Source: Roseiarcus sp963780825
GTDB lineage: Bacteria > Pseudomonadota > Alphaproteobacteria > Rhizobiales > Beijerinckiaceae
Direction: 5' to 3'
Length of the DNA stretch: 64,000 nt
Assembly (NCBI GenBank): GCA_963780825.1
Contig: CAWADL010000024.1
Coordinates: forward strand, 832,580-896,579
A program made the translations under genes and the position numbers. The notes under the pieces are model-generated. The model saw only the letters and a list, made by a program, of their open reading frames with translations. It was not told where the DNA came from and did no database searches. This document shows, piece after piece, positions 46,457 to 55,579 of this stretch (the first letter of the stretch is position 1; every line of letters starts with the position of its first letter).

Positions 46457-49330
46457 ATGAGTGGCTCGAGCGGCGAAAGTGGCGATCGAGCCAACGACAA
46501 TCCGGAGATCGGGGCGGGGGCCCCTCCAGGCGCGACCTCGCCGGACGAGACGTCCGGCCTCGACGAACTGAGCTCTCTCAAAACCTACTTCGGAGATCGC
46601 GTGTCGGCGCCCTCGTTGGCGCCCTTTTCAGATTGGCTCCGCGGCAAAGCCAATCTGATTTTGAAAGATGAGGCCGGCGCGCCGGAGGACTTGTTCAAGT
46701 TCGCGAAAAATTGGCTGAAAGAGAAGCTTCTCTTTGGGCCAGCCGCGAAAATATTGGCGTTGGCGCTGACAAAATGCGGAGCGGGCGACATCGCGCTCGC
46801 AAACCGCATTCGCCAGCAGCAAGCGCTGGCGACTTACAAAGACGAAGAGACGCCTCCTCGCACCCGCTACCGGCAAGCCTTATTGATCCTCGAAAAGGTT
46901 CAACCGCTCTCGGGCGTCGATCCCGACAAGGCCCGCGCCGATCAGGCGGAAACCTGGGCGCTGCGCGGCGCCGTGCATCGCCGCATGTTCGACCTCGACG
47001 GCGATATGAGCAAACTGCATCAGGCGCTGTTCTGCTATCGAAAGACCGACGAGTTCGACTGCGCCCGCGAGATCCATAATTTCGAGGGCTATGGCGCGCT
47101 CAACGCGGCTTTCCTGCTGGACTCGCTGGCCTTCCGCTTTGAATCGATCGGAAAGGGCCCGATCCTTCGCGACGCCGCGCAAGCCGCGCGAAACGAAAGC
47201 GCCGCGTTGCGACGGGAAATCGTTCGCCGTCTTCGCGAACGGCTCGCCGACGATGCGCAGGCCCAGCAAGAGTGGCTGTGCGACACCCTCGCATGCGCCT
47301 GCCACGCGCTCGCTCTGTCAAAATGGACCCACGAGCGCGGTGACGTCGAGGCATTGCTCAACGAGGCCCGCTCCTGGACCGAAAAAGGCGCAGCCTCCAA
47401 GCGCGCCGAGTGGGCCCGCGAAACAACGCATGCGCAATGGCTGCGCGTCGCGTATCTGAACGAACCGACGACGCCCGACGCTCAGGAGTTCAAGGCGTAT
47501 TGGGACGCGGCGGCGTCAGTGATCAACATCTTTCGGGAAAACAACGGAGGCGCCGCCTCGACGCCGGGAATTCAATTGGACGGGCTCCAAATGGCCCGCA
47601 ACGCGCGTCTCGGTAAAGTGGGGTTAGCTTTGTCCGGCGGAGGATTTCGCGCGTCCTACTATCACATCGGAGTGCTGGCGCGATTGGCCGAGGCCGACGT
47701 GCTGCGCCATGTCGACGTTCTCTCAACCGTTTCCGGCGGCAGCATAGTTGGCGCCCACTACTATCTCAAATTGCAAAAATTACTGCAGACCAAGGCAAAC
47801 CCCAATTGCGCGGACTACGTCAACCTCATCGAGGAGCTGAAGCAGGAATTCTCGGCCGGCGTAAATAAGAATCTGCGCATGCTCGGACTATCAGATTGGG
47901 GCATCATGGTGAAGCTGCTGTCCAAATGCGGCTACACGCGCAGCGATCGGATGGCCGAACTCTATGACGAGCACTTCTATTCGCCGCTGGTTGACGAAAA
48001 GGCGCGACCGGTCCGTATGGAGTCTCTCCGCATTCACCCAATGGGTGACGAGGCCAACTTCAATCCGCGGTTTTCCAATTGGCGAAGGTCAGCCCGAGTT
48101 CCCGCCCTGCTGATCAACGCGACCTGCCTCAATACCGGTCATTCCTGGCACTTCACGGCGAACTGGATGGGCGAGCCTCCTGAACTGATTGGCGAGGCCG
48201 TGGACAAGAACGAACGGCTACGTCGAGTGCCTTACGGAAAGGCCGGGCCGTACGATAAGCTGACCCTCGGCGCCGCAGTTGCGGCGTCGGCGTGTGTGCC
48301 CGGCATTTTCGAGCCGCTGCAACTGCCCGGCCTCTACCCTGGTCGGTTGGTGAGGTTGGTTGATGGCGGCGTGCACGACAATCAGGGCGTCGACGCGCTT
48401 ATCGGCCAGGGATGCGATTTCATATTTTGCAGCGACGCCTCCGGTCAGATGGGCGATGAGAATATCCCTCCCAACGGGCCGGTTAGCACACCGAGCCGCT
48501 CAATGAGCGTGCTGATGAAACGCGTTCGCGAAGGCGAGTATGCGGACCTAAGCGCTCGCGCCGCGACGCCAGACGCTGGACGCAACCTCTTCTTCGTGCA
48601 TCTGAAGTCGGAGCTTCCGGCCGACGCGGTCGATTGGGTGGGTTGCGAGGACCCCACGCCTCCGACGCCGCGCGCGGCGGCAGTCTATGGCGTCGACAAC
48701 CAAATCCAACGCTACATTTCAGACATTCGCACCGATCTCAACTCGTTTTCGGAGGTTGAAGCCAGCGCGCTGATGACCTCCGGCTATCTGATGGCCAGCC
48801 ATGAACTCAAGCGCTGCGTCGACCGTCTCGGCGCCGGCCGCGGCAACGGAGGCTTTGCTGCGTTCGATCTTGGCGCCACGCCGCGAAACTGGGACTTTCT
48901 CGCACTGAAGAATAAAATGGCGCTGCCGCCAGATACCAACGACATCGTCCGCGAGGACCTCTGTCGCCAGTTGATAGCCGGACACAGGCTGTTCCTGAGG
49001 AACGTCTTCTTGGCGCCGCCGTGGTTGTTGACTGTGGGCGCCTTCATGGCGCTGGCGTTGGTCGTTCTCGTGATCGCCTTGGCTTGTAATCACCTGCCCG
49101 CGATCGGCGCTTGGTTGGACGGCGGCGGCTGGCGATTCAGTTACGTGGTCATCGTCATCGCCGCGGTGGCCGCGCTCGCTGCTATTTTTTCGTCTCGATT
49201 CCGGGTCTGGTGTTTCGAGAGTTTCTTCGCGCTGTTCGGTTTTCTCGGGTCGAATTTTTACTTGCGGCTTGGACTGAACGAATTGCTTCTGCGTCGCGGA
49301 GAGTTGAAACGCCTGTTGGACCTAAAGTGA
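46457..49330 (+). CDS. Large patatin-like phospholipase with N-terminal helical-repeat domain and two C-terminal membrane helices
   Basis: 957 residues. The region about 130-360 looks like a TPR-type or TRAFs-binding (DUF4071-like) domain: ETWALRGAVHRRMFDLDGDM and GYGALNAAFLLDSLA. The patatin domain starts at about 388: oxyanion loop SGGGFRASYY (394-398), nucleophile Ser426 in STVSGGSIVG, and catalytic Asp636 in LVDGGVHDNQG. Two hydrophobic helices follow near 870-890 and 905-925. It probably cleaves membrane lipids at the inner face of the membrane. It stands alone without partner genes. Confidence 0.85.
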   Translation: MSGSSGESGDRANDNPEIGAGAPPGATSPDETSGLDELSSLKTYFGDRVSAPSLAPFSDWLRGKANLILKDEAGAPEDLFKFAKNWLKEKLLFGPAAKILALALTKCGAGDIALANRIRQQQALATYKDEETPPRTRYRQALLILEKVQPLSGVDPDKARADQAETWALRGAVHRRMFDLDGDMSKLHQALFCYRKTDEFDCAREIHNFEGYGALNAAFLLDSLAFRFESIGKGPILRDAAQAARNESAALRREIVRRLRERLADDAQAQQEWLCDTLACACHALALSKWTHERGDVEALLNEARSWTEKGAASKRAEWARETTHAQWLRVAYLNEPTTPDAQEFKAYWDAAASVINIFRENNGGAASTPGIQLDGLQMARNARLGKVGLALSGGGFRASYYHIGVLARLAEADVLRHVDVLSTVSGGSIVGAHYYLKLQKLLQTKANPNCADYVNLIEELKQEFSAGVNKNLRMLGLSDWGIMVKLLSKCGYTRSDRMAELYDEHFYSPLVDEKARPVRMESLRIHPMGDEANFNPRFSNWRRSARVPALLINATCLNTGHSWHFTANWMGEPPELIGEAVDKNERLRRVPYGKAGPYDKLTLGAAVAASACVPGIFEPLQLPGLYPGRLVRLVDGGVHDNQGVDALIGQGCDFIFCSDASGQMGDENIPPNGPVSTPSRSMSVLMKRVREGEYADLSARAATPDAGRNLFFVHLKSELPADAVDWVGCEDPTPPTPRAAAVYGVDNQIQRYISDIRTDLNSFSEVEASALMTSGYLMASHELKRCVDRLGAGRGNGGFAAFDLGATPRNWDFLALKNKMALPPDTNDIVREDLCRQLIAGHRLFLRNVFLAPPWLLTVGAFMALALVVLVIALACNHLPAIGAWLDGGGWRFSYVVIVIAAVAALAAIFSSRFRVWCFESFFALFGFLGSNFYLRLGLNELLLRRGELKRLLDLK

Positions 49331-49451
49331 GACGAGTTTCGGCGCGCGGCGAACTCGTCGGCGCCAGCCGACACCCTCAATTTGACAAGGTCGCAGCGGC
49401 CGTTAGCTTGCAAACCGGCGCCGGGGCGCGTCGGACTAGCGGGAGGTTGGC

Positions 49452-50399
49452 ATGGATTCGGTCAAGGTGTGGGGCCTCGCTGCGGCGTTTCTCGGGTTAT
49501 CCCTAAGCGCGGCGGCGGCGGGCGATCCCGATAGCTGCAAGACGGTGCGCTTCTCCGACGTCGGCTGGACCGACATCACCTCGACCACCGGGATCGCCAG
49601 CGAAATCTTCAAAGGCCTCGGCTACACCCCGAAGACCACCGTTCTCGCCGTTCCCGTCACCTATACCTCGATGAAAAACAAGGACATCGACGTGTTTCTC
49701 GGCAATTGGGAGCCGTCGATGGAGAACGACCGCAAACCCTATGTCGAGGACAAATCGGTCATCGTCACCGGCGCCAACCTGCCCGAGGGCGCCAAATACA
49801 CCCTCGCTGTGCCGCAATATACCTACGACAAAGGCCTCAAGGATTTCAAAGATATCGACAAATTCAAGGACTCGCTGAAAGGCAAGATCTTCGGCATCGA
49901 GCCCGGCAATGACGGCAACCGGCTGGTGCTCGACCTGATCAAAGACGACAAGTTCGGGCTGAAGAAGTTCCAGCTCGTCGAATCCAGCGAACAGGGCATG
50001 CTGTCGGAAGTGCAGCGCGCCTCCTCGCACAAAGAGGACGTCGTGTTCCTCGGCTGGGCGCCGCATCCGATGAACGTCAATTTCAAGATCCAGTATCTGA
50101 CCGGCGGCGACGATAGCTTTGGCCCGAATTTCGGCGGCGCCGTCGTCTACACCAACGAGCGCGCCGGCTGGGCGGAACAGTGCCCGAATGCCGCGAAGCT
50201 GGTCAAGCAGCTGATCTTCACCGTCGACATCGAGAACGTCGTGATGAACAAGATCCTCACCGATGGCCTCGACGGCGACAAGGCCGCCGACACCTGGCTG
50301 AAGACCAACCCGCCGGAGCTGACGAAATGGCTCGACGGCGTGACGACTTTCGACGGCAAGCCGGGGCTCGACGCGGTGAAGAAGAGCCTGGGCCTGTAA
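49452..50399 (+). CDS. choX: Choline ABC transporter substrate-binding protein
   Basis: 315 residues with a signal peptide (LAAAFLGLSLSAAAAG). The start of the mature protein, CKTVRFSDVGWTDITSTT, is the ChoX/OpuAC pattern; FLGNWEPSMENDRKPY carries aromatic residues likely to cage the trimethylammonium group. GGGAGGTTGGC precedes the ATG. It works with ChoW and ChoV encoded after it, with a repeat element in between. Confidence 0.9.
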   Translation: MDSVKVWGLAAAFLGLSLSAAAAGDPDSCKTVRFSDVGWTDITSTTGIASEIFKGLGYTPKTTVLAVPVTYTSMKNKDIDVFLGNWEPSMENDRKPYVEDKSVIVTGANLPEGAKYTLAVPQYTYDKGLKDFKDIDKFKDSLKGKIFGIEPGNDGNRLVLDLIKDDKFGLKKFQLVESSEQGMLSEVQRASSHKEDVVFLGWAPHPMNVNFKIQYLTGGDDSFGPNFGGAVVYTNERAGWAEQCPNAAKLVKQLIFTVDIENVVMNKILTDGLDGDKAADTWLKTNPPELTKWLDGVTTFDGKPGLDAVKKSLGL

Positions 50400-50429
50400 G
50401 CAAGCCCGGGCGACGTGGCGCCCGCGCAC

Positions 50430-50568
50430 CGTCATTGCGAGCGAAGCGAAGCAATCCAGCCTCTCCGCGATTCCCTGCCGGGCGTTTCGCTCAACCCGCG
50501 GTGGGCCTTCTCGAAGCGCAGTTTTCCGGCCCCCGCGCTGGATTGCTTCGCTTCGCTCGCAATGACGG
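50430..50568. repeat. Inverted repeat element, CGTCATTGCGAGCGAAGCG family
   Basis: Arms at 50430-50460 and 50537-50568 match those at 22021-22165 and 60600-60708; the interior differs. It lies between choX and choW inside a single transport operon. Confidence 0.92.
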
Positions 50569-50614
50569 CCGTGTACCTCTTTAGCAGTTCACTGATTTCG
50601 CGACGGAGATCCGT

Positions 50615-51460
50615 TTGGAAAGCTGGTTCACCGGCTGGAAGCTGCCACTAGGTTGGCTCGCCAAGCAAGGCATCACCTGGCTGCAAGACAATGCGGCCGG
50701 CTTCTTCGATCTGGTGACCGCCATCATCGACTTCCTGGTCGATGGCCTGACCAACCTGCTCGGGCTCGTTCCGCCAGCGATCCTCGTCCTCGCCTTCGCC
50801 GCGCTCGCCTATTGGCTGCACCGCTCCTGGAAGCTGGCGCTATTCGTCATCATCGCGTTCCTGCTGATCACCAATCTCGGCTATTGGCAGGCAACCTTGG
50901 AGACGATCTCCCTGGTCGGCTTCTCAACCCTGGTCAGCGTCGCCTTCGGCGTGCCGACCGGCATCGCCTGCGCCCACCGGCCCTGGCTCTACGCCGCGCT
51001 GCGGCCGCTGCTCGATCTCATGCAGACCCTGCCGACCTTCGTCTATCTGATCCCGACCCTGGTGCTGTTCCATCTCGGCGCCGCGCCGGGCCTGATCTCG
51101 ACCGTCATCTTCGCCATCGCCGCGCCGATCCGCCTCACCTATCTCGGCGTCGTCTCCGTGCCGCTGCAATTGCGCGAGGCGGCGCAAGCGTTCGGCGCGA
51201 CCAACCAGCAGCTGCTGTGGAAGGTCGAGCTGCCCTACGCCGCGCCAACCATCATGGCCGGCGTCACCCAATGCATCATGTTGAGCCTGTCGATGGTGGT
51301 GATCGCCGCCCTGGTCGGCGCCGCGGGCCTGGGCACCCCGGTGGTGCGCGCGCTCGGCACGGTCAACATCCCGATGGGGATCGAAGCCGGCCTCTCGATC
51401 GTGCTGCTGGCGATCGTGCTCGACCGCGTCTGTCGCAGCCCCGAGCGAAGGAAAGCGTAA
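50615..51460 (+). CDS. choW: Choline ABC transporter permease
   Basis: 281 residues, start TTG 50615 with GGAG 6 bases upstream. Six or seven hydrophobic helices, and the permease EAA loop in LREAAQAFGATNQQLLWKVE. The N-terminal WLQDNAAGFFDLVTAIIDF is typical of ProW/ChoW. The stop codon abuts the choV ATG. Confidence 0.92.
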   Translation: MESWFTGWKLPLGWLAKQGITWLQDNAAGFFDLVTAIIDFLVDGLTNLLGLVPPAILVLAFAALAYWLHRSWKLALFVIIAFLLITNLGYWQATLETISLVGFSTLVSVAFGVPTGIACAHRPWLYAALRPLLDLMQTLPTFVYLIPTLVLFHLGAAPGLISTVIFAIAAPIRLTYLGVVSVPLQLREAAQAFGATNQQLLWKVELPYAAPTIMAGVTQCIMLSLSMVVIAALVGAAGLGTPVVRALGTVNIPMGIEAGLSIVLLAIVLDRVCRSPERRKA

Positions 51461-52654
51461 ATGTCCGCCGTCGTCTTCGACAAAGTCGACATCGTCTTCG
51501 GCGACCGCGCCGCCGAGGCGCTGAAGCTGATCGACGCCGGCAAGACGCGCGACGAGATCCTCAAACAAACAAACGTCGTGCTCGGCGCCGCCGGCGTCGA
51601 GCTTTCGGTGGAGCCCGGCGAAATCTGCGTGCTGATGGGCCTCTCCGGCTCAGGCAAGTCAACCATCCTGCGCGCCGTCAACGGGCTCAACAAAGTCGCG
51701 CGCGGCCACGTGCTGGTGGCCGATGGCGGCCGCCAGGTCGACGTCGCCCATTGCAGCGCCACCGAGCTGCGCGCTTTGCGCACGCGCCGCATCGCCATGG
51801 TGTTCCAGCAATTCGCGCTGCTGCCGTGGCGCACCGTGAAGGAGAATGTCGGCCTTGGCCTCGAACTGCGCGGCGCCTCGCGCGACGAGATCGATCGCGT
51901 CGTCGCGGAGAAGCTCGCCTTGGTTGGCCTCACGCAATGGGCGAGCAAATTCGGCCACGAATTGTCCGGCGGCATGCAGCAGCGCGTCGGCCTCGCCCGC
52001 GCCTTCGCCACCGACGCCGACATCCTCCTGATGGACGAGCCGTTCTCCGCGCTCGACCCGCTGATCCGCGACAAGCTGCAGGACGAGCTGCTGGCGTTGC
52101 AGAAGGAGCTGAAGAAGACGATCATCTTCGTCAGCCACGATCTCGACGAGGCGATGAAACTCGGCAACCGCATCGCCATTCTCGAAGGCGGCCGCGTCGT
52201 GCAATGGGGCACCGCGGAACAGATCCTGCTGACCCCCGCCAACGACTATGTCGCCGAATTCGTCAAGCACATGAACCCGCTCAACGTGCTGCGCGGCGGC
52301 GCGATGATGACCCCGGCCGCAGGCCTGGCGCGCGACGGCGACCATATCTGGCTCGACAAACGCGGCCGCATTCGCATCGCGCTGGACGCCGAAGGCCGCC
52401 CGCAAAGCTGCACGCTCGACGGCGCCGCCGGCAAGCTGACCGCCGCCGAGGCGTCGGCCGATGCGGGACCGGCCGACATCATCGTCGCGCCTGTGGATCT
52501 CAAGATGCGGATGGCGATCGAGCTGCGCCGGCTGTCCGGCAACCCCGTGGTGCTGGTCGACCAACTCGGCCGCATGGCCGGCCTCTGCGGCGACGACGAA
52601 ATCTACCGCGCGCTGCTGCGGGCGCGGAAGGGCGAGGCGCCGGCGGCGGGGTAG
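51461..52654 (+). CDS. choV: Choline ABC transporter ATP-binding protein
   Basis: 397 residues: Walker A GLSGSGKST, signature LSGGMQQRVGLARA, Walker B ILLMDEPFSALDP. The C-terminal part (about residues 285-390) is a CBS-like or regulatory region as in ProV relatives. It starts directly after choW. Product would energise choline uptake for glycine betaine or methyl-group supply. Confidence 0.92.
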   Translation: MSAVVFDKVDIVFGDRAAEALKLIDAGKTRDEILKQTNVVLGAAGVELSVEPGEICVLMGLSGSGKSTILRAVNGLNKVARGHVLVADGGRQVDVAHCSATELRALRTRRIAMVFQQFALLPWRTVKENVGLGLELRGASRDEIDRVVAEKLALVGLTQWASKFGHELSGGMQQRVGLARAFATDADILLMDEPFSALDPLIRDKLQDELLALQKELKKTIIFVSHDLDEAMKLGNRIAILEGGRVVQWGTAEQILLTPANDYVAEFVKHMNPLNVLRGGAMMTPAAGLARDGDHIWLDKRGRIRIALDAEGRPQSCTLDGAAGKLTAAEASADAGPADIIVAPVDLKMRMAIELRRLSGNPVVLVDQLGRMAGLCGDDEIYRALLRARKGEAPAAG

Positions 52655-52669
52655 GAAGCCGTTCTGCTG

Positions 52670-52758
52670 GAGGGTCGGCGTCCACGCCGACCTCTTGGGC
52701 TCCCACCTGGCCGGCTTACGTTTCAACCCCAACGTCGGCCTGGAGGCCGACGCTCCGC
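52670..52758. repeat. Palindromic repeat, GTCGGCGTCCACGCCGAC family (diverged)
   Basis: Left arm GAGGGTCGGCGTCCACGCCG (from 52670) and right arm with GTCGGCCTGGAGGCCGACGC (from 52734) enclose 42 bases. The right arm differs from the family (CTGGAG for TGGA), so it is a decayed copy. It lies between choV and the DUF305 gene. Confidence 0.75.
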
Positions 52759-52785
52759 AAGGCGCCTGACCAATCGAGTGAAGCC

Positions 52786-53130
52786 ATGAAAATACCAACC
52801 GCCATCTGCCTGTTCACCCTCCTGACAGCGCCCGCCCTCGCGGCGGCTGACGAAATGAAAATGCCGATGGGAGGCACGCCCGCCGATCAGGCCTTCGCGG
52901 CGTCGATGCAGACCATGATGAAAAACATGCATGTGAAACCGACGGGCGACACCGACAAGGACTTCGTTCTCATGATGATGCCGCACCATCAGGGCGCCAT
53001 CGACATGGCGAAGGTGGAGTTGCAGTTCGGCAAGGACCCCGAGCTGCGCCAACTCGCCACGGATATCGTCACCGCGCAGGAAAAAGAGATTGCCGAAATG
53101 AAAGCCTGGCTCGCCAAGCACGGCAAGTAG
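52786..53130 (+). CDS. DUF305 family periplasmic protein
   Basis: 114 residues with a signal peptide (AICLFTLLTAPALAAA) and the DUF305 core MMPHHQGAIDMAKVELQ, plus methionine- and histidine-rich segments (MKMPMGG; MMKNMHVK) suited to copper binding. Family members often go with copper handling. ATG 52786 is chosen; the frame is open far upstream only as a shadow of choW and choV. Confidence 0.87.
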   Translation: MKIPTAICLFTLLTAPALAAADEMKMPMGGTPADQAFAASMQTMMKNMHVKPTGDTDKDFVLMMMPHHQGAIDMAKVELQFGKDPELRQLATDIVTAQEKEIAEMKAWLAKHGK

Positions 53131-53137
53131 GCGGCCG

Positions 53138-54052
53138 TCATTCGCGGGCGCTCAAGGCGCCCTTCAGACGAGCGACCGGCGCGCCCTCCAGGATGGCAAA
53201 CCCCAAGCCGGCGAGCACGATGATTCCGCCACAGATCGAAAGCACGGACACGCGCTCGCCGAGAAAAGCGGCCCCCGCGAGCACCCCCGCGACCGGCATC
53301 AACAGCGCGAACGGCGTCACCTGATCCACGCGATAGCGCTGCAAAAGCCCGTACCAGATCGAGTAGGCGACGACATACCCGCCAACCGCCAACACCACCA
53401 CCGCCAACCAAATATCCGCCGTCGCGGATCGCAACGCTTCGAACTGGCCGCGCTCCAACAGAAATGACGCCAGCAGCAGTTGCGGCGCGGCGTAGAGCGT
53501 CAGCGCGCCGATGGTGGTCGGCCCATCGTCCTTGCCGAGCGTGCGGATCATCGCTTGCGATAGCGCCCAGGAAAGCGTGCCGAGCAAAACCGCTCCCAAA
53601 GCGCCCCAAGCGCTGACCGACTCGGGCGCGCCGGCGATCATGACGATCCCGATGAACACGACCGCGATGCCGGCAAGGCGATGCACGCTGGGCCGCTCCC
53701 GGCATATCAGCCAAGCCCAAAAGATGGCGAACGGAACCTGCGACTGCACGACCAGGATCGTCGTCGAGGCGGGCAACGCATTCAGTCCGCCGAAAATCAG
53801 GCTGCTTTGAATGGCCCCGCCGAACGCGGCGATGCCGAACATCGCCCACCAAGCCGTCTTCGATTTCAGCGCCAGCCGCAAGAGCGCGACGGCGCTGATC
53901 GCGTAGGCGAGGGCGAGCATGAATAGCGGCGGGAAATGCGCGATGGCCGGCTTGGCGAAGACGTAGGACAACGCCCACAGGATGGGCGGGCAGCACGCGA
54001 GGGCGATATCCCGAGGGTTCATGGCGGCGTGCGTGTTCAAGCTGGAAACCAT
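53138..54052 (-). CDS. DMT-superfamily (EamA) transporter
   Basis: 304 residues, ten hydrophobic helices in two halves (PPILWALSYVFAKPAIAHF; DQVTPFALLMPVAGVLAGA, the usual second-half motif). Start may be ATG 54052 or 54022. It converges on the DUF305 gene with a gap of seven bases. Exported substrate is unknown. Confidence 0.87.
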   Translation of the reverse strand: MVSSLNTHAAMNPRDIALACCPPILWALSYVFAKPAIAHFPPLFMLALAYAISAVALLRLALKSKTAWWAMFGIAAFGGAIQSSLIFGGLNALPASTTILVVQSQVPFAIFWAWLICRERPSVHRLAGIAVVFIGIVMIAGAPESVSAWGALGAVLLGTLSWALSQAMIRTLGKDDGPTTIGALTLYAAPQLLLASFLLERGQFEALRSATADIWLAVVVLAVGGYVVAYSIWYGLLQRYRVDQVTPFALLMPVAGVLAGAAFLGERVSVLSICGGIIVLAGLGFAILEGAPVARLKGALSARE

Positions 54053-54235
54053 GCCCGGACCGTGTCGTTGTCGTGCTACGGCGACGGACCGTGGCGGGGG
54101 TGCGGTTGATGTTCGCTAATCGGAGGGCGGAGTCAATTCAGCTCATGTGTGGCCTGTGAAGCGCCCCGATTGTCTTTCACAAATCTGGCGCCAGCCTCCA
54201 TTGCGGGTCGCCTAGGGAACATAGTATCGTTTCGT

Positions 54236-54466
54236 ATGACCGAATTGCTCGAACGCGCCGTACAGGCCGCCCGTAACCTCCCCGCCGACATGCAGGACGA
54301 GATTGCGCGCCTCGTGTTGCAATTCACCGGCGACGAGGATCAGTCGGTCATCCAGCTGTCGCCCGAGGACGCGGCGTCGTTTGACGAATTTTTTGCGCAA
54401 GCCGCACGCGGCGAGTTTGCAACCGACGAGCAGATTCGCGCGATTTGGCTCAAGCACGGGCTGTGA
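54236..54466 (+). CDS. Small antitoxin of a ParE-type toxin-antitoxin pair
   Basis: 76 residues (TELLERAVQAARNLPADMQD; FFAQAARGEFATDEQIRAIW). The helical pattern and place directly before a ParE toxin gene show its role. It ends with a GTGA overlap with the toxin start. A near-copy, cut short, lies at 55277-55474. Confidence 0.82.
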   Translation: MTELLERAVQAARNLPADMQDEIARLVLQFTGDEDQSVIQLSPEDAASFDEFFAQAARGEFATDEQIRAIWLKHGL

Positions 54467-54756
54467 AGCTCCGCTATACGCCGCGCGCCGCCGCCGAGCT
54501 TGATGAGATCCTAGATTACATCGCTGAGCATTCGCCGAAGGGCGCCGCGAACGTCAGGCGGCGCCTGCAAACCATCATCGCGTTGCTCTTGCGGCATCCT
54601 GAAGCGGGGCAGAGGATGAACAGGGCGCACCTTCGCCGCATCGTGGCTCATCCCTACCCCTATCTGATTTTCTATCAGGCGACGCCGGACGAGATCATTA
54701 TTCATGGCGTGCGCCATGGGGCCCGCCGCCCGTCATCAACGACGGATCACGAATGA
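54463..54756 (+). CDS. ParE/RelE-type toxin
   Basis: About 97 residues starting with GTG 54463 that overlaps the antitoxin stop. KLRYTPRAAAELDEILDYIA, HLRRIVAHPYPYLIFYQ and HGVRHGARRP are standard ParE features, including the C-terminal histidine/arginine part. It appears intact. The stop overlaps the start of a HigA-like gene by four bases. Confidence 0.87.
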   Translation: MKLRYTPRAAAELDEILDYIAEHSPKGAANVRRRLQTIIALLLRHPEAGQRMNRAHLRRIVAHPYPYLIFYQATPDEIIIHGVRHGARRPSSTTDHE

Positions 54757-54989
54757 CGATGGGGCTGTCGGCCCGCGCGGTCGCGCAGGCGATCGGCGTG
54801 CCTGGAAACCGCATCAGCGACCTTGTCCGCGCCCGCCGCGACGTATCCGCCGATACTGCGATTTGGCTCGGACGCTATTTCGGGACCGGGGCGCAATTCT
54901 GGTTGAGCCTTCAATCGGCGCACGATCTGTCCAAGGCCGAACGCGACAATGACTATTCCGAGATTTTGCCGCGCGAGGCGGTCGCGTGA
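54753..54989 (+). CDS. HigA-like antitoxin, N-terminally short
   Basis: 78 residues. LSARAVAQAIGVPGNRISDL to FGTGAQFWLSLQSAHDLSKA is a HigA-type helix-turn-helix core, but the usual first 20 or so residues (with the HPGE motif) are missing. It overlaps the ParE toxin gene by ATGA, and no HigB toxin gene is adjacent. It may be a remnant, or a third member of this unit. Confidence 0.7.
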   Translation: MTMGLSARAVAQAIGVPGNRISDLVRARRDVSADTAIWLGRYFGTGAQFWLSLQSAHDLSKAERDNDYSEILPREAVA

Positions 54990-55011
54990 GGGAAGCAGCA
55001 TGCTTTCCTGC

Positions 55012-55050
55012 AATACGTATCATGTCCCCGTAAACCCCGTAAACCCGAGG
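55012..55050. repeat. REP-like motif, GTATCATGTCCCCGTAAA
   Basis: GCAATACGTATCATGTCCCC followed by CGTAAACCCCGTAAACC. The same core recurs at 56394-56412 and, inverted, at 56460-56510. Such ggggacatgatacg motifs resemble REP sequences tied to REP-associated tyrosine transposases in other bacteria; that link is from memory. No such transposase gene is in the window. Confidence 0.5.
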
Positions 55051-55276
55051 GTTCATGGCCCCGGGGGTTTTCAAGTCACCAGGCGCCATGCTCGGACCGT
55101 GTCGTTGGTAGATCGGCGTGCTACGGCGACGGACCCGCGGCAGGGGCTCAGGCGATGTTCGCTAATCGGAGGCGAGTCAATTCCAACTGGATCAAAGGGC
55201 GTCCCTTTGATTTGTTGGCATTTCGCCTCGCGGAAATCTGTTGCTTACCGCAGATGGGAAAAGCTATCCTTTCCGT

Positions 55277-55474
55277 ATGACTGAATCGCTCGACCGCGCT
55301 GTAGAGGCCGCCCGCAGCCTCCCCGCTGACTTGCAAGACGAGATTGCGCGCCTTGTGCTGCAACTCACCGGCGGAGAGGACCAACCAGTCATCAAACTGA
55401 CCCCCGAGGGGGCGGCTTCTTTCGATGAGTTTTTTGCGCAGGCCGCGCGCGGCGAGTTCGCCACGGACGAGTAG
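55277..55474 (+). pseudogene. Duplicate antitoxin cut short by a nonsense codon
   Basis: The sequence TESLDRAVEAARSLPADLQD to RGEFATDE follows the antitoxin at 54236 almost residue by residue. It then stops at TAG where the first copy has CAG (Gln), and IRAIW-like codons follow. About 100 bases upstream of both copies also match (ATGTTCGCTAATCGGAGG). No toxin gene follows this copy. Confidence 0.8.
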
Positions 55475-55579
55475 ATGCGCGGGATTTGGGCGATGCAAAT
55501 TGGGTCCGGGAGATGGTCTGTTCCCCAATGCGCAGCACTAATCCGGCCGGATGAGGATGCTGGTACAAAAGCGAAAAAA

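Noticed and set aside
50653..52785. A long rightward frame over choW and choV
   Set aside because: It is out of frame with two clear transporter genes and low in complexity (Arg/Ala/Pro). Only its last part from 52786 is a real gene (DUF305).
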